This document shows positions 48,680-59,643 of a stretch of DNA of 64,000 nt, piece after piece. Origin of the DNA: Valencia hispanica. Its lineage: Eukaryota; Chordata; Actinopteri; Cyprinodontiformes; Valenciidae. Each line of letters opens with the position of its first letter. Positions within the stretch are counted from its first letter, which is position 1. The notes below the pieces were generated by a model, which had not been told where the DNA came from, made no database searches, and saw only the letters and a list, made by a program, of their open reading frames with translations. The stretch spans positions 41,449,680-41,513,679 of the forward strand of contig OY747702.1 of assembly GCA_963556495.2 (NCBI GenBank), in the 5' to 3' direction. The position numbers and the translations under genes were made by a program.

Positions 48680-50820
48680 ATTTGGAAAGTTGCTACAAGA
48701 TATTTATTTTAAAAGATTTAATCACTTTTCTTTTACTGTGTCAAACTAGACAAACATTGTTTTAAAACTAAGTGCTCTAATTGTTTTAACAGGACTTTGG
48801 AGGGTAAGTGGCTGTCACTTGCTTGTGATTAAAACAGTTCATTAAGTGACCACTTTCAAGTTTAACTACCTCCTTTAAAACAGATGCGTTGGTAGTTTTC
48901 TGGCCCGGTCCATTCTTTGCCAAGAAGCAAAAGACTTCAGTAGTGATCCTAGAGAAGCAAATGTTGACCTTCTTCTCCTTCGTCTGTAAAGGGCTGCAAT
49001 GCAGACATATTCAGTCATTTCTTTTCCAAGTCCAAGTCAGATTTTAGGTCTCTAGTGACTGAAATTAACATTCTCAAACTGGATGCATGCTGTCTAGTCT
49101 GCCTATATCACTGCAATGCTGTTGGTCATGAATTCAAACCTGTACTGTTTTATTTGTATGCCTAATTTAACTCCTGAACATTTAATTTCTTCATATTTAT
49201 CCTTCTTAGAGCTTTTAATACAACATGTGAAACACTGTGACAAATGGCTGTGAATTATTTAGAATGTAATATATTATTTACCACACTAAAACATGAATTA
49301 ACATTTAGGTTAAAAAACACAGACTGGGTGAAACTAATCAAATTTCTGAATAAATCAAACAGGAAGTGCTTTTATTTTGAAGAATTGTGAGTATTTTTTA
49401 GAGTTAAAATATTTTATTTAAGTGGAAATAAAAAGTAAAAATAGACATAAGTTTGCCAAAAAAAACCCCCCCAAAAAAACCCGCTTTGGTGAAAAGATTA
49501 CTTAAGTACAGAGAGTTTGATCATAATATCCGATTTGTTTTAGCACAATGATGAAATCAAACGGATACAAATTTTAGGCTATGTTCAAATTCTGGTAGCC
49601 TTTTTTTCAATATAGTAGACAAGAAATTAAATTGTCCAAATCTTACTTTGTATAATGCTTTTAAATCTAATGCCCAAAGTGATGCATGTTTGAACAGCGC
49701 TGTCGACTTGTCCTCCAAAAGGCGAAGCAGGCTGCGCAGTTAGAAAATAACAGGCAAATTTCAATGATTATTTGAAGTTACGCTCCACAGAAAAATCCAC
49801 AAATAGGGCGGGGTTCACTGTGATATTATTTAAGCAGGAGTAAAAAGGTATGGTGCAATGAAAATCAAGTTAGTGAAGTTACTCAACTAAATTTGACTGA
49901 GTAAATATAACTCACTAACCTCTTTTGGTGCTTTTGTATTGATGTACAAAACACCTGTTAATTCCCATTTCCCAGTTGTTCAATTCCATGCTATGCAGGA
50001 CATTATATAAGGTTTAGTCTTTTCTTCTCCTTACTTTGAGTGGGATATAATTTGGAAATCATTGTGTTAATCTCCATTGAAAAACCTTTGTGTTTTTTGA
50101 ATAATAAAATAAACAGCAGGTGCAGTTTAGTGAGAGAGAATGAATGGGAAAGAAGACTCAGAAGAATTACTGAGTAAATGTCATAGGAAGTGTTTGTATT
50201 TTGAAGTACCTAAAGTGTCTTGAAAATGTCGCTTCCTTAATAGGGAGAATGCACAATCGGACTAATTTTTTTAGATCCTTGTGGTCACTATGCAAATGTT
50301 CCTGCTTAAGAAATAAAACATCATTTAATAGAGGGATTTATGCATCTCTGTCAGTGCTGTGGTCTTTAGCTGACTTACTGTCAATCAAACAAAAACAAAA
50401 TCTAGGGCTGAATTTGCTGTTAGCTCCTTTCACTGTCACATATTGCTGAGAAGCATTAAAGAGAACCCATTCATACAGTTTTTAATGTTACCATGACAAA
50501 AAGTCTAACTCAAATGAGCTATAATTACAAGCTTACTTACACAACTGATTATACAAGATAAAGAGTGCTCATCAGCATGAAGTTGTAGCCCTTATGTCAG
50601 AGTCAAGAATCTTTGTTTGTGTAAGTTTGATTTGAGTTTAAGTGGCTGATTTAGGCCACATCTCTGCTCTGAAGTCATATTTTAGACTTTTCAGTTTAAA
50701 TCACTCAAAAAGAAAGACAATTCACTAGAAAATTACATTTTAGATAGTTAGCAATCAGTAAAGGGGATGTGATCAAGACAGATACTTAGGACTAATAGAA
50801 ATAATACATATTTGCATGTT
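48680..50820. other. No gene recognised
   Basis: AT-rich with short frames. No repeat family recognised. Confidence 0.5.
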
Positions 50821-50834
50821 AGAATAGTCACATA

Positions 50835-51010
50835 TCAGCTCAAACCGACTGTCAAGCAAGGTGGTGGAGTTCTGACACATTGGACTTGTTTTGGAGCCTA
50901 AACACCTTGCAGTCTTCAAGTCAACCACTAACTTCTTTGTTCAACAAAATATTGTCTTCTAATTAAGTTATGGGGAAATACAGATACATTACAAAGCAAA
51001 CATACTGAGC
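50835..51010 (+). pseudogene. Tc1-like transposase remnant
   Basis: Plus-strand codons read KPTVKQGGGVLTHWTCFGA, a decayed version of the '...KHGGGSVMVWGCF...' block of Tc1 transposases, followed by 'aacaccttgcagtcttcaag', the next conserved stretch in one fish family. About 170 bp only. Confidence 0.55.
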
Positions 51011-51014
51011 ACAA

Positions 51015-52546
51015 CAGAAAACTTGAAAGAAAAACCAGTTAATATCTTGGTGTGACCTAAATAAATGTATGCAGACACATATTAGCTGGGGTTATATTTT
51101 ATTCTCATTTATAAATCTGGTAAAGATTGAATTTTTTATGCCTTGTCATCCTAAACCACAGAAGAGAGAGAACTTTTTGCCATGGATGTAAATAACAGAT
51201 TGAATTATTCCATTACATGTGGTACCAAGACAGGCTGCTCTCTCTCTCTGTTTTTATTCTGTGTATTCATGACAGTCAGGAAAATATTACCCTTTTAAAT
51301 ACCAATTTTTAAAATTGCATGTATGACATATGTGCACATACATGCAGCAGTTTTGCTTTTTTTCAAAGCCACTTACAGATTAGATTTAATAGACATGCCG
51401 GGAAATGTGCAGCCGAAGGAATGTCGACCACATGTTCAAAAATAAATAGACCTTCGAGAATTGAGCACAAGCACTCATAAGGTTAATCAAATGTAATTTC
51501 TTTATGGTTTCTCTGCTTTGGTCATCCTGCACTTTTGCTGTCATATTATTATTATAGATTTCTGTCCGTGCAACAGTGATCCAGGCACAACTTGGCTCCG
51601 CAGACGGAATTAGCTGCAAACTTATGTAGGCCAGAGTGAGAGTATACGTTTCTCACCTTCTGCATAAAACGTTAGAAGAATGTAGGAATGCAGCAACATG
51701 TGGTATGGCAGGAATTGCAGATTTGGATTCTTTCCTTTTTGTGTTGCATTTCTGTGGTTAGTGTGTTGGTGTAGAAGCCTGTCTTCATTAGGAGCAGCTC
51801 TAACCTCAAATGTGATTAAAGGGCAAACAATAGTATATTTTTTATATATTTTATATTATATATTTTTGGAAATATTAAAACTATGAAAATAAATCTCAAA
51901 TGTCTTTCCATTGTTTTTCAAAGCAGAGAAGTAATTTCCAAAACATGCGTATTTCTCAATACCTCTTAAAACAAGGAAATAATTACTATATATAAATACT
52001 GGGGATGACGTGTCATCTGGATCTACATTGCCAACATGTATTATGTCCCATGTACTGCAGTTGTACAAAGGAAATTTAAATATTTTTGAAAAGACAATTT
52101 TAGTAGTAATGTATTGAATACATGTGTGGCCCTTTATTGTTAACAATGAAAAGGGCTTATGAAACAACCAAAATCTTGGACTGGGGGGATAATGGAAGGA
52201 ATAAACCACAAAAAAACCACGGCTTGGACAGAATGCTGTGGACACAGAGTAAACTGCCAGACCACAGAGGCATCCACAGATGTTGTTTGTCAGCATAAAG
52301 TTTATCAAGTAAGAAAATGCTTTTCACAGATTGGAAAACATTTTCTATATGTTTAATCTTGACAATTAGCTCATTTTTTTCTCTTTATCTGAGCAAAGAG
52401 GAGAGTTTTTGACATGTTTAATCTAATCATTTCCACGGTATGTTTAAAATTTGTTTAAAAGGACTTTTTAGGCCCAAACAACATGTGAGAAATGTAACTG
52501 CAGATCTTACAGAGAAACAGCTACATCACTGTAGTTTAAACAGAAA
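51015..52546. other. No gene recognised
   Basis: A 150-codon minus frame (52308-51856) is Phe/Tyr/Ile-rich and has no domain that I recognise. It is probably chance in AT-rich DNA. Confidence 0.4.
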
Positions 52547-52551
52547 CAAAG

Positions 52552-52800
52552 TGTTGAGCTTGAAGGGTTTTCTTCTTGCTCGGCCATGTTTGTTCAATAA
52601 CTCATGCTTAGTGTTACTGCTTACTTTTTTTTATTAACATGTACAGAACACCACATTATTAGCAGTTCATGCTTCACAAGTGAACAGGAAGTGACATCCT
52701 GTCATCTCAAACAAACATTTCAAAATAAAATGACAACAGAAAATGTCCTTTCAAAATAAGAGAAATTATTAAATTTATTTATGAGAACACATGTTTAACA
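52552..52800 (-). repeat. Copia-type 3' LTR
   Basis: On the minus strand it starts TGTTAAACATG and ends CTCAACA (TG...CA). It contains about 43 bp (near 52655-52698) absent from the other LTR; the remainder matches 57290-57496 closely. Confidence 0.9.
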
Positions 52801-52820
52801 CCCCCCTTGTTCTCTTCTTG
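52801..52820 (-). promoter_or_regulatory. Polypurine tract
   Basis: The minus strand reads AGAGAACAAGGGGGG directly against the 3' LTR start, the primer position for plus-strand DNA synthesis. Confidence 0.8.
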
Positions 52821-52869
52821 TTAACCCATAGCAATTTCTACATTTCCAAAGAACCATTTTTTAAACTTA

Positions 52870-53469
52870 GGCCACGTCCACACAAAGCTGGTGAGTTCCC
52901 TATCCGATCATTTTTTTCCCTCTTTCTAAAAAAAATTCCGTAAACACGGCGTCGTCTCAAGAAATATCTGGGTACACACAAAACTACTGAAACCGACTGA
53001 AAACAGTGTAGTATATATGCCAGACCAGTGTGGGGCGCTGTAATTCTGCCACAGAGATACACTATCCACGGAGAAGAAGACTTTGAGCATGCGCATAACC
53101 TTGCGCGCTGTATACGAACTAAGAAGAATACATTTATAACAAAGCAGTAGATTTTGCTGTAATAAAGCTAGTAGGCTTAGTAGCTTCTGCAGCACGAACA
53201 AAATCATGTAGTCCGCCATTATTGTTGTTGCAGTTACAAGTGAAGCAGCCGACACATAATTTGATGACATCATCGTTTCAGAAAATATACTGATTGGATG
53301 TACACACAAAACCGCAAGGGTGTCGTTTTCAGATTTATCCACTTTGGGACCCGGTTTTAAAAAATAGCGGTTTCAGTCTCCCAAAACGCCTGATCCGTGT
53401 GGACGAAACGCTAATATGATAAAAAATGTATACGTATACAGGGAAACGCGTCTCCGTGTGGACAGGCCC
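52870..53469. mobile_element. PIF/Harbinger-like MITE
   Basis: 600 bp between TTA trinucleotides (52867-52869 and 53470-53472). Ends are GGCCACGTCCACAC and, reverse-complemented, GGGCCTGTCCACAC. A 3-bp TTA duplication with GG-starting ends fits PIF/Harbinger. No transposase frame; the 138-codon minus frame inside shows no family. It sits between the end of copia pol and the 3' LTR. Confidence 0.7.
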
Positions 53470-53473
53470 TTAG

Positions 53474-53745
53474 TAAGTCTTACTCTTGTAACTGGTTTTG
53501 TTAGTATGTCTGCAGCAATTTCTTCTGATGGACAATATTAAATATTTATTTTCCCTTCATTTAAGGCTTCACGAATGAAGTAATATTTTACATCAATATG
53601 CCTCTACCTCTGTCTGTTCACTGGACTTTTTTTCTCAAAGCAATGGCCCCTTGGTACATGTCTGTCCATGCCATTTAACAGTTGGGTTAAGTACATGCTA
53701 TCCTGAGCAGTGGCTGCAATATGGAATTATATTTCAGTCAAAAAT
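53474..53745 (-). pseudogene. Copia pol, C-terminal end of RNase H
   Basis: Minus-strand translation in broken frame shows the segment before the end of RNase H (YLTQLLNGMDRH), then HIDVKYYFIREALNEG, and the closing EEIAADILTKP. These are typical of the end of copia-type pol. The catalytic part of RNase H upstream is missing. Confidence 0.75.
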
Positions 53746-53782
53746 CCCGAGCGAGATTTTCAACCCTCACCTGCGCGTATTC

Positions 53783-54133
53783 AACAAGGCACGCACGTAA
53801 TTGCTCATGCGCGTGCGCGTATATTCAACAACACGCGCGTGTAGAATTCATCTCATGAATATCCAACAACCCGCGCATGTGGATTTCACCTTACACGCGC
53901 TCTACACCAAGCTTTCATACACGAAGCTTTCATACACAAAGCTTTCATACACGCGTATGAAAGGTAAATCTTAGGAGAGGCTGCGCCCTCGAAATGAAAT
54001 TCTGCGCGAGCGAGTAAATTACTTTTGACTGTTTGGAGGAGGAGCCTAAGGTTGGCACTGACCCAGTGTAATTGGTCTTTTTAAATTGGTAACGCCCGCC
54101 ACAGGATCAGTAAAGTTATATTTTTTTTTCACA
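53783..54133. repeat. Left arm of the inverted-repeat element
   Basis: Uninterrupted arm. It includes 'gtttggaggaggagcctaag' (54039-54058), which shows the pre-insertion form of the SINE site in the right arm. Confidence 0.9.
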
Positions 54134-54550
54134 GTTTAACAATACAAGAATATGGCCTTTGTCAAACAAAGAAAACATGACTTTGGTGATGCCAGATAGC
54201 CAGGAAAAAAGCTAAAGTACATTGGTGTAGCCTTCAAGCAGAGATAAAAAGAAAAACTAAAAATGTAAATAAATGAAATGAAAAATACATTTTAATAAGG
54301 GCTACGGGTATAAAGTTCACAATCAGTTCATTATATCCTTTGAAGCAATTGCAGGGGTTTTTTCCATTAAAGAAAGTGAAGCAGAAGAAGAGTTTCAGTT
54401 CTTTCAAGAAGGTATAAAACAGAGGTTTGCATTTGAGAAATTTACATTTATGAATGAAAAACTAACAGAATATAAATTATGACATTCAATATGAGTTTTT
54501 TTTTCTTTTCATAGCATACTAAAAGTAATGTGATGTTTGGCGAACTTTTA

Positions 54551-55024
54551 TGAAAAAAAATCACTGATCCTGTGGGCGTTACTGATTTCAAAAGTAATAC
54601 ACAGGGTCAGTGCCGACCTTAGGCTTCTCCTCCAAACATTCATTCATTCATTCATTTTCCATACCCGTCCATCCTATGTAGGGTTGCGGGGCGGCTGGTG
54701 CCTATCTCCAGCGGTCAAGGGGCGAGAGGCAGGGTACACCCTGGACAGGTCGCCAGTCCATCGCAGCTCCTCCAAACAGTTAAAAGTATTTTACTCGCTA
54801 GCGCAGAATTTCCTTTCGAGGGCGCAGCCTCTCCTAGATTTACCTTTCATACGCGTGTATGAAAGCTTGGTGTATGAAAGCTTGGTGTATGAAAGCTTGG
54901 TGTAGAGCGTGTGTGAGGTGAAATCCACATGCGCGGGTTGTTGGATACTCATGAGATGAATTCTACACGCGCGTGTTGTTGAATATACGCGCACGCGCAT
55001 GAGCAATTACGTGCGTGCCTTGTT
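54551..55024. repeat. Right arm of the inverted-repeat element
   Basis: Reverse complement of the left arm with a 128-bp SINE fragment and its 12-bp duplication inserted at 54639-54778. The 14-15-bp unit is more regular here (three identical copies, 54857-54902). Confidence 0.9.
54639..54766 (-). mobile_element. SINE 3' fragment with 12-bp target duplication
   Basis: Flanked by CTCCTCCAAACA on both sides (54627-54638 and 54767-54778). On the minus strand it reads from 'gatggactggcgacctgtcc' to the tail 'gggtatggaaaatgaatgaa' with ATGA-type repeats. It is a 5'-truncated copy of the SINE at 7074. Confidence 0.93.
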
Positions 55025-55029
55025 CTTTC

Positions 55030-56450
55030 ATGTTAAATTTTATATCATTGTTTCTTTGAATGTATTTAACAAGTTAATATTGCTAGCCACAATTATCAAG
55101 TCATCCACCCAGATGATAACAAGTAGAGTTTCATGTTCCATGTCTTTTCTACACACAGTGATCAGAAAGATTTCTTTCAAAGCCATTTTGTTCAAGGTAG
55201 TCATTTAAGAGCTTGTACCAGTTTCTAACTGATTGTTTTAACCCATAAAGGAATTTCTTTAATTTGTACACCAAATTTTCCCCTGACTCTGTTTGCTCAA
55301 AACCCTCTGGTTGGTCCATGTATATTTTGTTTCCTCTATGGGTGCAGGCATAACAGTCTGACCCAAATATCCACAGTTTAGAAAGATGGGGTCATTTCCC
55401 TGTTAACATGTGATATGGTGTAGGCTACTTTTAGTTCGGTTAATGTAGCATCTGTTGTGAATGTGTGCTGCATTTTGAATGGCATAAGCCCATAATTCCT
55501 TTGGCAGTCCTTTTTCTAGTACAAGACACCTCCCCATTTCAAAGAGAGTTCTCCACTGCCTCTTAGCTGTGCCATTCTGATGAGGAGAATATGGTGCAGA
55601 TGTATCATGCTTTATGCCCCTTTCCCTTAAAAGAGACTGGAAGGAACTGTGAATTCTGTGCCATTGTCCGATCTACTGCACTTCCCATGCCGTACGGCGC
55701 ACAGTCTGCTAGAAACTTTGCTGTGGCCTCTTTGGTATCACTTTTCTGTTTTAGGAAATAAACTGACACTGCCCCGGAAAAATCATCTGTAAATAATATA
55801 GCGTATTTATTACCACTTTGACCACTTGGTTCAATGGGGCTGGCTAGATCAGTGTGCACCAACTGTAATGGCTCACTCGCTTTTGGGTTACTTTTTCTGT
55901 TGCTATTAATAGTAAAATTCTCTTCTGTACACACATTACAGTCTAATCTACCACTGCCTTTGATTTTCATTCCCTCTACAACATCAGGTAACTTTAACAT
56001 ATCACTAAAATTTCGTACCATGTTTCACATCACAAGTCAGATCAACAGTGTCACAGGACATCATGTCATTGAATGATGTCATTGTTTACCGTTTTCAAAT
56101 AGTGGAGTCTGTTGTATTCTTCAATGGAGAAGACTGTCCCATCTTTGTTCACTAGTTCGTTCTGTCCCTTCTTGAAGATCACCTGTGCTCCATGGGCTGT
56201 AGCTGCCTTCACTGAGCATATGCTCTGAGGGTAGGATGAAATGAACAGAGCATCTCTGTGTGATGGTAGTCCAACGGCCTTGTGTGTCTTGTAAAGAGAC
56301 GTTGGCATCTCCTCTCTTGAGTGCGACGTTGTTTTTCCTGGATCCATCCGCAAGCTCCATGTAGTGTTTCTTAGGGGCAAAAGTCACATCAAACTTTATG
56401 AATTTGTTCTTCTCTGTAATGATGTGCGAAGTTGCTCCACAGTCCACCAT
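55030..56450 (-). pseudogene. Copia pol: protease, integrase, RT N-terminal half
   Basis: In order on the minus strand: aspartic protease start with catalytic DCGAT (56447-56433); pre-integrase region; integrase with a CNVC zinc half-site and a HTDLASPIEPSG segment holding the first acidic residue; further integrase blocks to about 55560; then RT pieces up to a WVDDLIIVAS catalytic box near 55095-55120. Stops and frameshifts occur throughout and the second integrase acidic block is degraded. Sequence after the VDD box ends at the inverted-repeat element. Not functional. Confidence 0.85.
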
Positions 56451-56639
56451 TAGTCCTTCTCTGATTGTGTCAGTAGGCAGAAGTCTTTGACCAATCTTAA
56501 ATACAAAAGTCTGTTCTTCTTTCTTGTTTTTTTGTTTCCCTACAGATTGTTTTGCATCGTCTTTGTACTTTGTTTTTCTTCTACATGTCTTGTCGCTGTG
56601 TGTCGAGCTTCTATGGTAGGTACACCACTTATGTGTTCC

Positions 56640-57254
56640 CTTTTGGCGGCAGCCTTTTGCAATATGTCCGGGGGTTCCACATTCATAACATGTGATTGAT
56701 GTTTAATCAACCTTCATCACATTATCTGATTTTACTTTGTCAAATGTCTCTGTTTCTTCATAACTTCTTAGGTGGCTTTTGAATTGTGCGTGAATGTTTT
56801 CACTGCTTTGAGTTGTGTGAATGGCAAATGGCTTGTAAGCTTCAGGAAGCCCCTTTAAAATCATGGCAATAATAAGTCCATCGCTGATGACTTCTTTAGC
56901 GTTTTTTAGAGAGGTCACTGATTTTTCATCTCGAATAATGTAGTCTGTCACTGCCTCATCTGGTTTCTTCTGTAAAGATGTCAGCTCTGTGTACAGGGCG
57001 ATGATTCTGGGCTTGCCCTTGCTGTCGTAGTGATCACGTAGTATTTTTAAAGCAGCATCCCTCATTACCAATGACAGGCTTTTATCATTGAGAAACTGAA
57101 TCAGTTCAGCGTAGCATTCAGCATTCTTTTCTGCATCTGGGTTAGTGGGTGATAATATAGTGTCTTTTAAGCCAATGATCAACATATGGCCGATAAATTT
57201 GTCTCCCAAAGTTTGTAGTTGCTTTAGTCTCCGTTGAAGACTTTCCTCTGCCAT
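56640..57254 (-). pseudogene. Copia gag with CCHC zinc knuckle
   Basis: The frame starts MAEESLQRRLK at 57254, 36 bp after the 5' LTR, and runs ~184 codons (DAEKNAECYAELIQFL, LYTELTSL, AMILKGLPE) in the copia-type Gag pattern. A stop (56705-56703) immediately precedes the zinc knuckle CYECGTPGHIAKGC (C-X2-C-X4-H-X4-C), which is in the same frame. The region that normally follows MAEES looks altered or shortened. Confidence 0.85.
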
Positions 57255-57289
57255 CTTCCTCCCGTTGTGCCGCGCCTGGGCCCTTAACC

Positions 57290-57496
57290 CGTTGAGCTCG
57301 AATGGTTTTCTTCTTTCTCTGCCATTTTTGTTCAATAATTCACGCTTAGTTTACTGCTTACTTCTCTTTTATTAACATGTACAGAACACTACATTTTTCA
57401 TCCCAAACAAACTTTTCAAAATAAAATGACAACAGAAAATGTCCTTACAAAATAAGAGACATTATTATATTTATTTATGAGAACACAAGTCTAACG
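57290..57496 (-). repeat. Copia-type 5' LTR
   Basis: Matches the 3' LTR except for the 43-bp gap. Both outer dinucleotides are altered (CG in place of TG at the start, CG in place of CA at the end), consistent with mutation after insertion. Confidence 0.88.
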
Positions 57497-57501
57497 CAAA
57501 G

Positions 57502-59643
57502 AATAAAACAAATTGATTAGTTGAAGAAAAGACAGCGACTTGCACCATCTCTGCATGGTTGCCAGTATAACATAGGGTATTCTTGAGACTTAGAACCCTG
57601 ATCAAAACCGGGGCAGAAATCGCTGCATTTATCTGCTCCCAGTCCCAGAATTTCAATTTTTTTAAATTAGATTTTACATTACAAGTGGCCATTTGCCACT
57701 GCAGTGAATTACAATCAGACTGGGGTTGCAAGAGAGCTCTTTCAAATCCCTCTAAAAGGTGCTGGTTTTTTGGGTCTTCAAGCTACTGCTTTGAGAAATA
57801 ATTTCTCCTCATTTCCTCCACTAAGGTCCAAATCAAGTGTTGCAAATGTAATATCATGAGCTTCAACTTTTGGCTTCACTGCCTTATGCTCTTCTTTCTT
57901 TTATGTTATTTTGCATATTACTAACTTTCTGTCATCGAAATGAATATGAGCTATAAGTCTGAACTAAACTGAAAAGACAAACCTTGGAAAAAAAAAAATA
58001 TATATATTTATATATGTCCTGCAAGTGTGACTGGCCAGAACAAAAGAAATGAAAGGTTAAGAGTGGAGGAAGAGTCAGGTCTGCATGTTTTCCTCTGACC
58101 ATTTCTTTTTTTCCTGTTCACTGAGGGTGGCGTCTCAGTGTTTGGCACACATCCAGGCCGAAGGAGTGTTAAACCTCTCTTGCTGCGGGGGAAAAGAAAT
58201 GACAGGACTCCTTCAAACTCCCCTCTGTTCTTCTAATGGACTCCTCCGTCAACATGGCAGGGTTAGAAACATCATAAGTTCATATTCCCCGAATGAGACT
58301 TTCTTCTTGCCTTTCCCCCATTTAGCGGTGTTGCCTTACAGATTCCACAGCGGCTCCGTCCCTTTCGCCCAAAGAATCAGAGTCCTATCAGTGAAATCAA
58401 AGGCGATTACACAGCTCACCAGTCATTTAGGATCTCTGTGGCTGTGGTAAGTATGTAACGCAGGCCGCAGCCCCAAAGTCTCTGTTTATTCAGTGAAAGT
58501 GCTCTGTAATTTATTTAAAATAATCTATTTTAACAAATAAAGAGGTCATTGAGAGAGCACACTGCTGCAGGCACACATTTAAATACCTCTTTAAGAGTCT
58601 GACTGGTTGACAGGCTGCTGAGCTGGCTGGACCCTGAGGATGCAGAGGCAGGACGTCTTCTCTCAACAAAGCGACTCACCAAAACCCAAAAAAACTGCAT
58701 TGTGTTTTATGCAGAGTGCAATTGCCTCTGCTGATGTGTGAGCATTTATCTGCACAATACCACACTCGCTTTTCCCACCTCTGATTGAGATGCTTGATTC
58801 TGATCCAGTGGGCTTGTTTGAAGAAGGGTGGGCTCCGGCCCTCCTGTGTGCTTTGAGAGGAGTAAATATGACGGATGGGATTACAAGGAAGCCCTCTCAG
58901 AGATTTTTGAAGAGCCTGAAATAGAGCTGGTTTTTCCTGCATACCAGCACATCTGCCCACTTGCTCTTGGTGGTGGCTTCAGCAGCTCAGGTGCACTGTA
59001 TCTACATTATGGCTGCCTGTCTGATGGGATCTGACTGCACCACAGCGTTGAACGCATCAAAGGGGGTCAAAGAGGGGAGGCCAGTCCAACTGTAAGAGGC
59101 CCAGTTATATAAATGGAGCCAAAGTACTTTGCTTTATTTGGACTTGTTTGGCCTTATTTGTTTGTACACCACACAGCTTCATACTTGGCGAGATGCAGAG
59201 CAGAGCTTTTCCGCCCTCTTTAAACAGTATGCAACTTATAAGTTCATAAAACAGCTTATTTGCCTCATAAATCAGTACACATTATGTTTCTCTGTTATTT
59301 TACCAAACCACAGACTCTCCTAAGACTGAATCACTTTCGTTTTTAAAAAGGTTTTACATTTTAAGTTTTGGAAAAGTTGGCTGATTTCATATATCTACAT
59401 TCAGAAGATGTGTGAGGTTGAAGTAAGTGATTTTTTTTATTTTTATATGACATTTCACCCAGTAGCTCTTCAAAAACATCAGTGAACCCTGACAGACATA
59501 TGGTGCCATAAGTACTTGGTGTGTTCTGGCCTCTTCTGTTCTGGCCAAAGAAAACCCGGTTTAGTGTAGCTGTCGTTTTCTTGGCTGGCCTGACAGCAGC
59601 TTTGCAAGGTTTTGCAAGACGTTGCCATCCCAATGTAGAAGTC
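57502..59643. other. No gene recognised
   Basis: 58080-58450 has a 121-codon plus frame with no domain. A short TA/T-rich tract lies at 57985-58015. 58490-58640 has a conserved-non-coding look but no comparison is possible here. Confidence 0.4.

Larger units (their letters stand above)
53783..55024. mobile_element. Long inverted-repeat element, class unknown
   Basis: Arms 53783-54133 and 54551-55024 are near-identical reverse complements over ~335-350 bp once a SINE in the right arm is set aside. Outermost bases are AACAAGGCACGCACGTAATT. Arms are CpG-rich, with CGCGCGTG-type motifs next to 'attcaacaa', and each holds three 14-15-bp units built on AAGCTTTCATACAC. The 417-bp centre begins ATGGCCTTTGTCAAACAAAG (17 codons to a stop) and is otherwise non-coding. 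It resembles a foldback or MULE-like non-autonomous DNA transposon, but I cannot assign a superfamily. No clear target duplication. It lies inside the copia pol region. Confidence 0.75.
52552..57496 (-). mobile_element. Ty1/copia-type LTR retrotransposon, defective
   Basis: 4.9-kb element flanked by a perfect 5-bp duplication CAAAG (52547-52551 and 57497-57501). LTRs are 249 bp (3', left) and 207 bp (5', right). Order on the minus strand: gag with zinc knuckle, protease, pre-integrase/integrase, RT up to its VDD box, then a gap, the end of RNase H, a polypurine tract and the 3' LTR. The integrase-before-RT order is the copia hallmark. It is interrupted by an inverted-repeat element and a Harbinger-like MITE and carries many stops. 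Confidence 0.92.

Noticed and set aside
51856..52308. 150-codon minus-strand frame
   Set aside because: Phe/Tyr/Ile-rich with no domain, in AT-rich DNA; no start, splice or repeat context.
52926..53342. 138-codon minus-strand frame considered as a membrane protein
   Set aside because: It lies wholly within the Harbinger-like MITE and has no transposase or known-family pattern.
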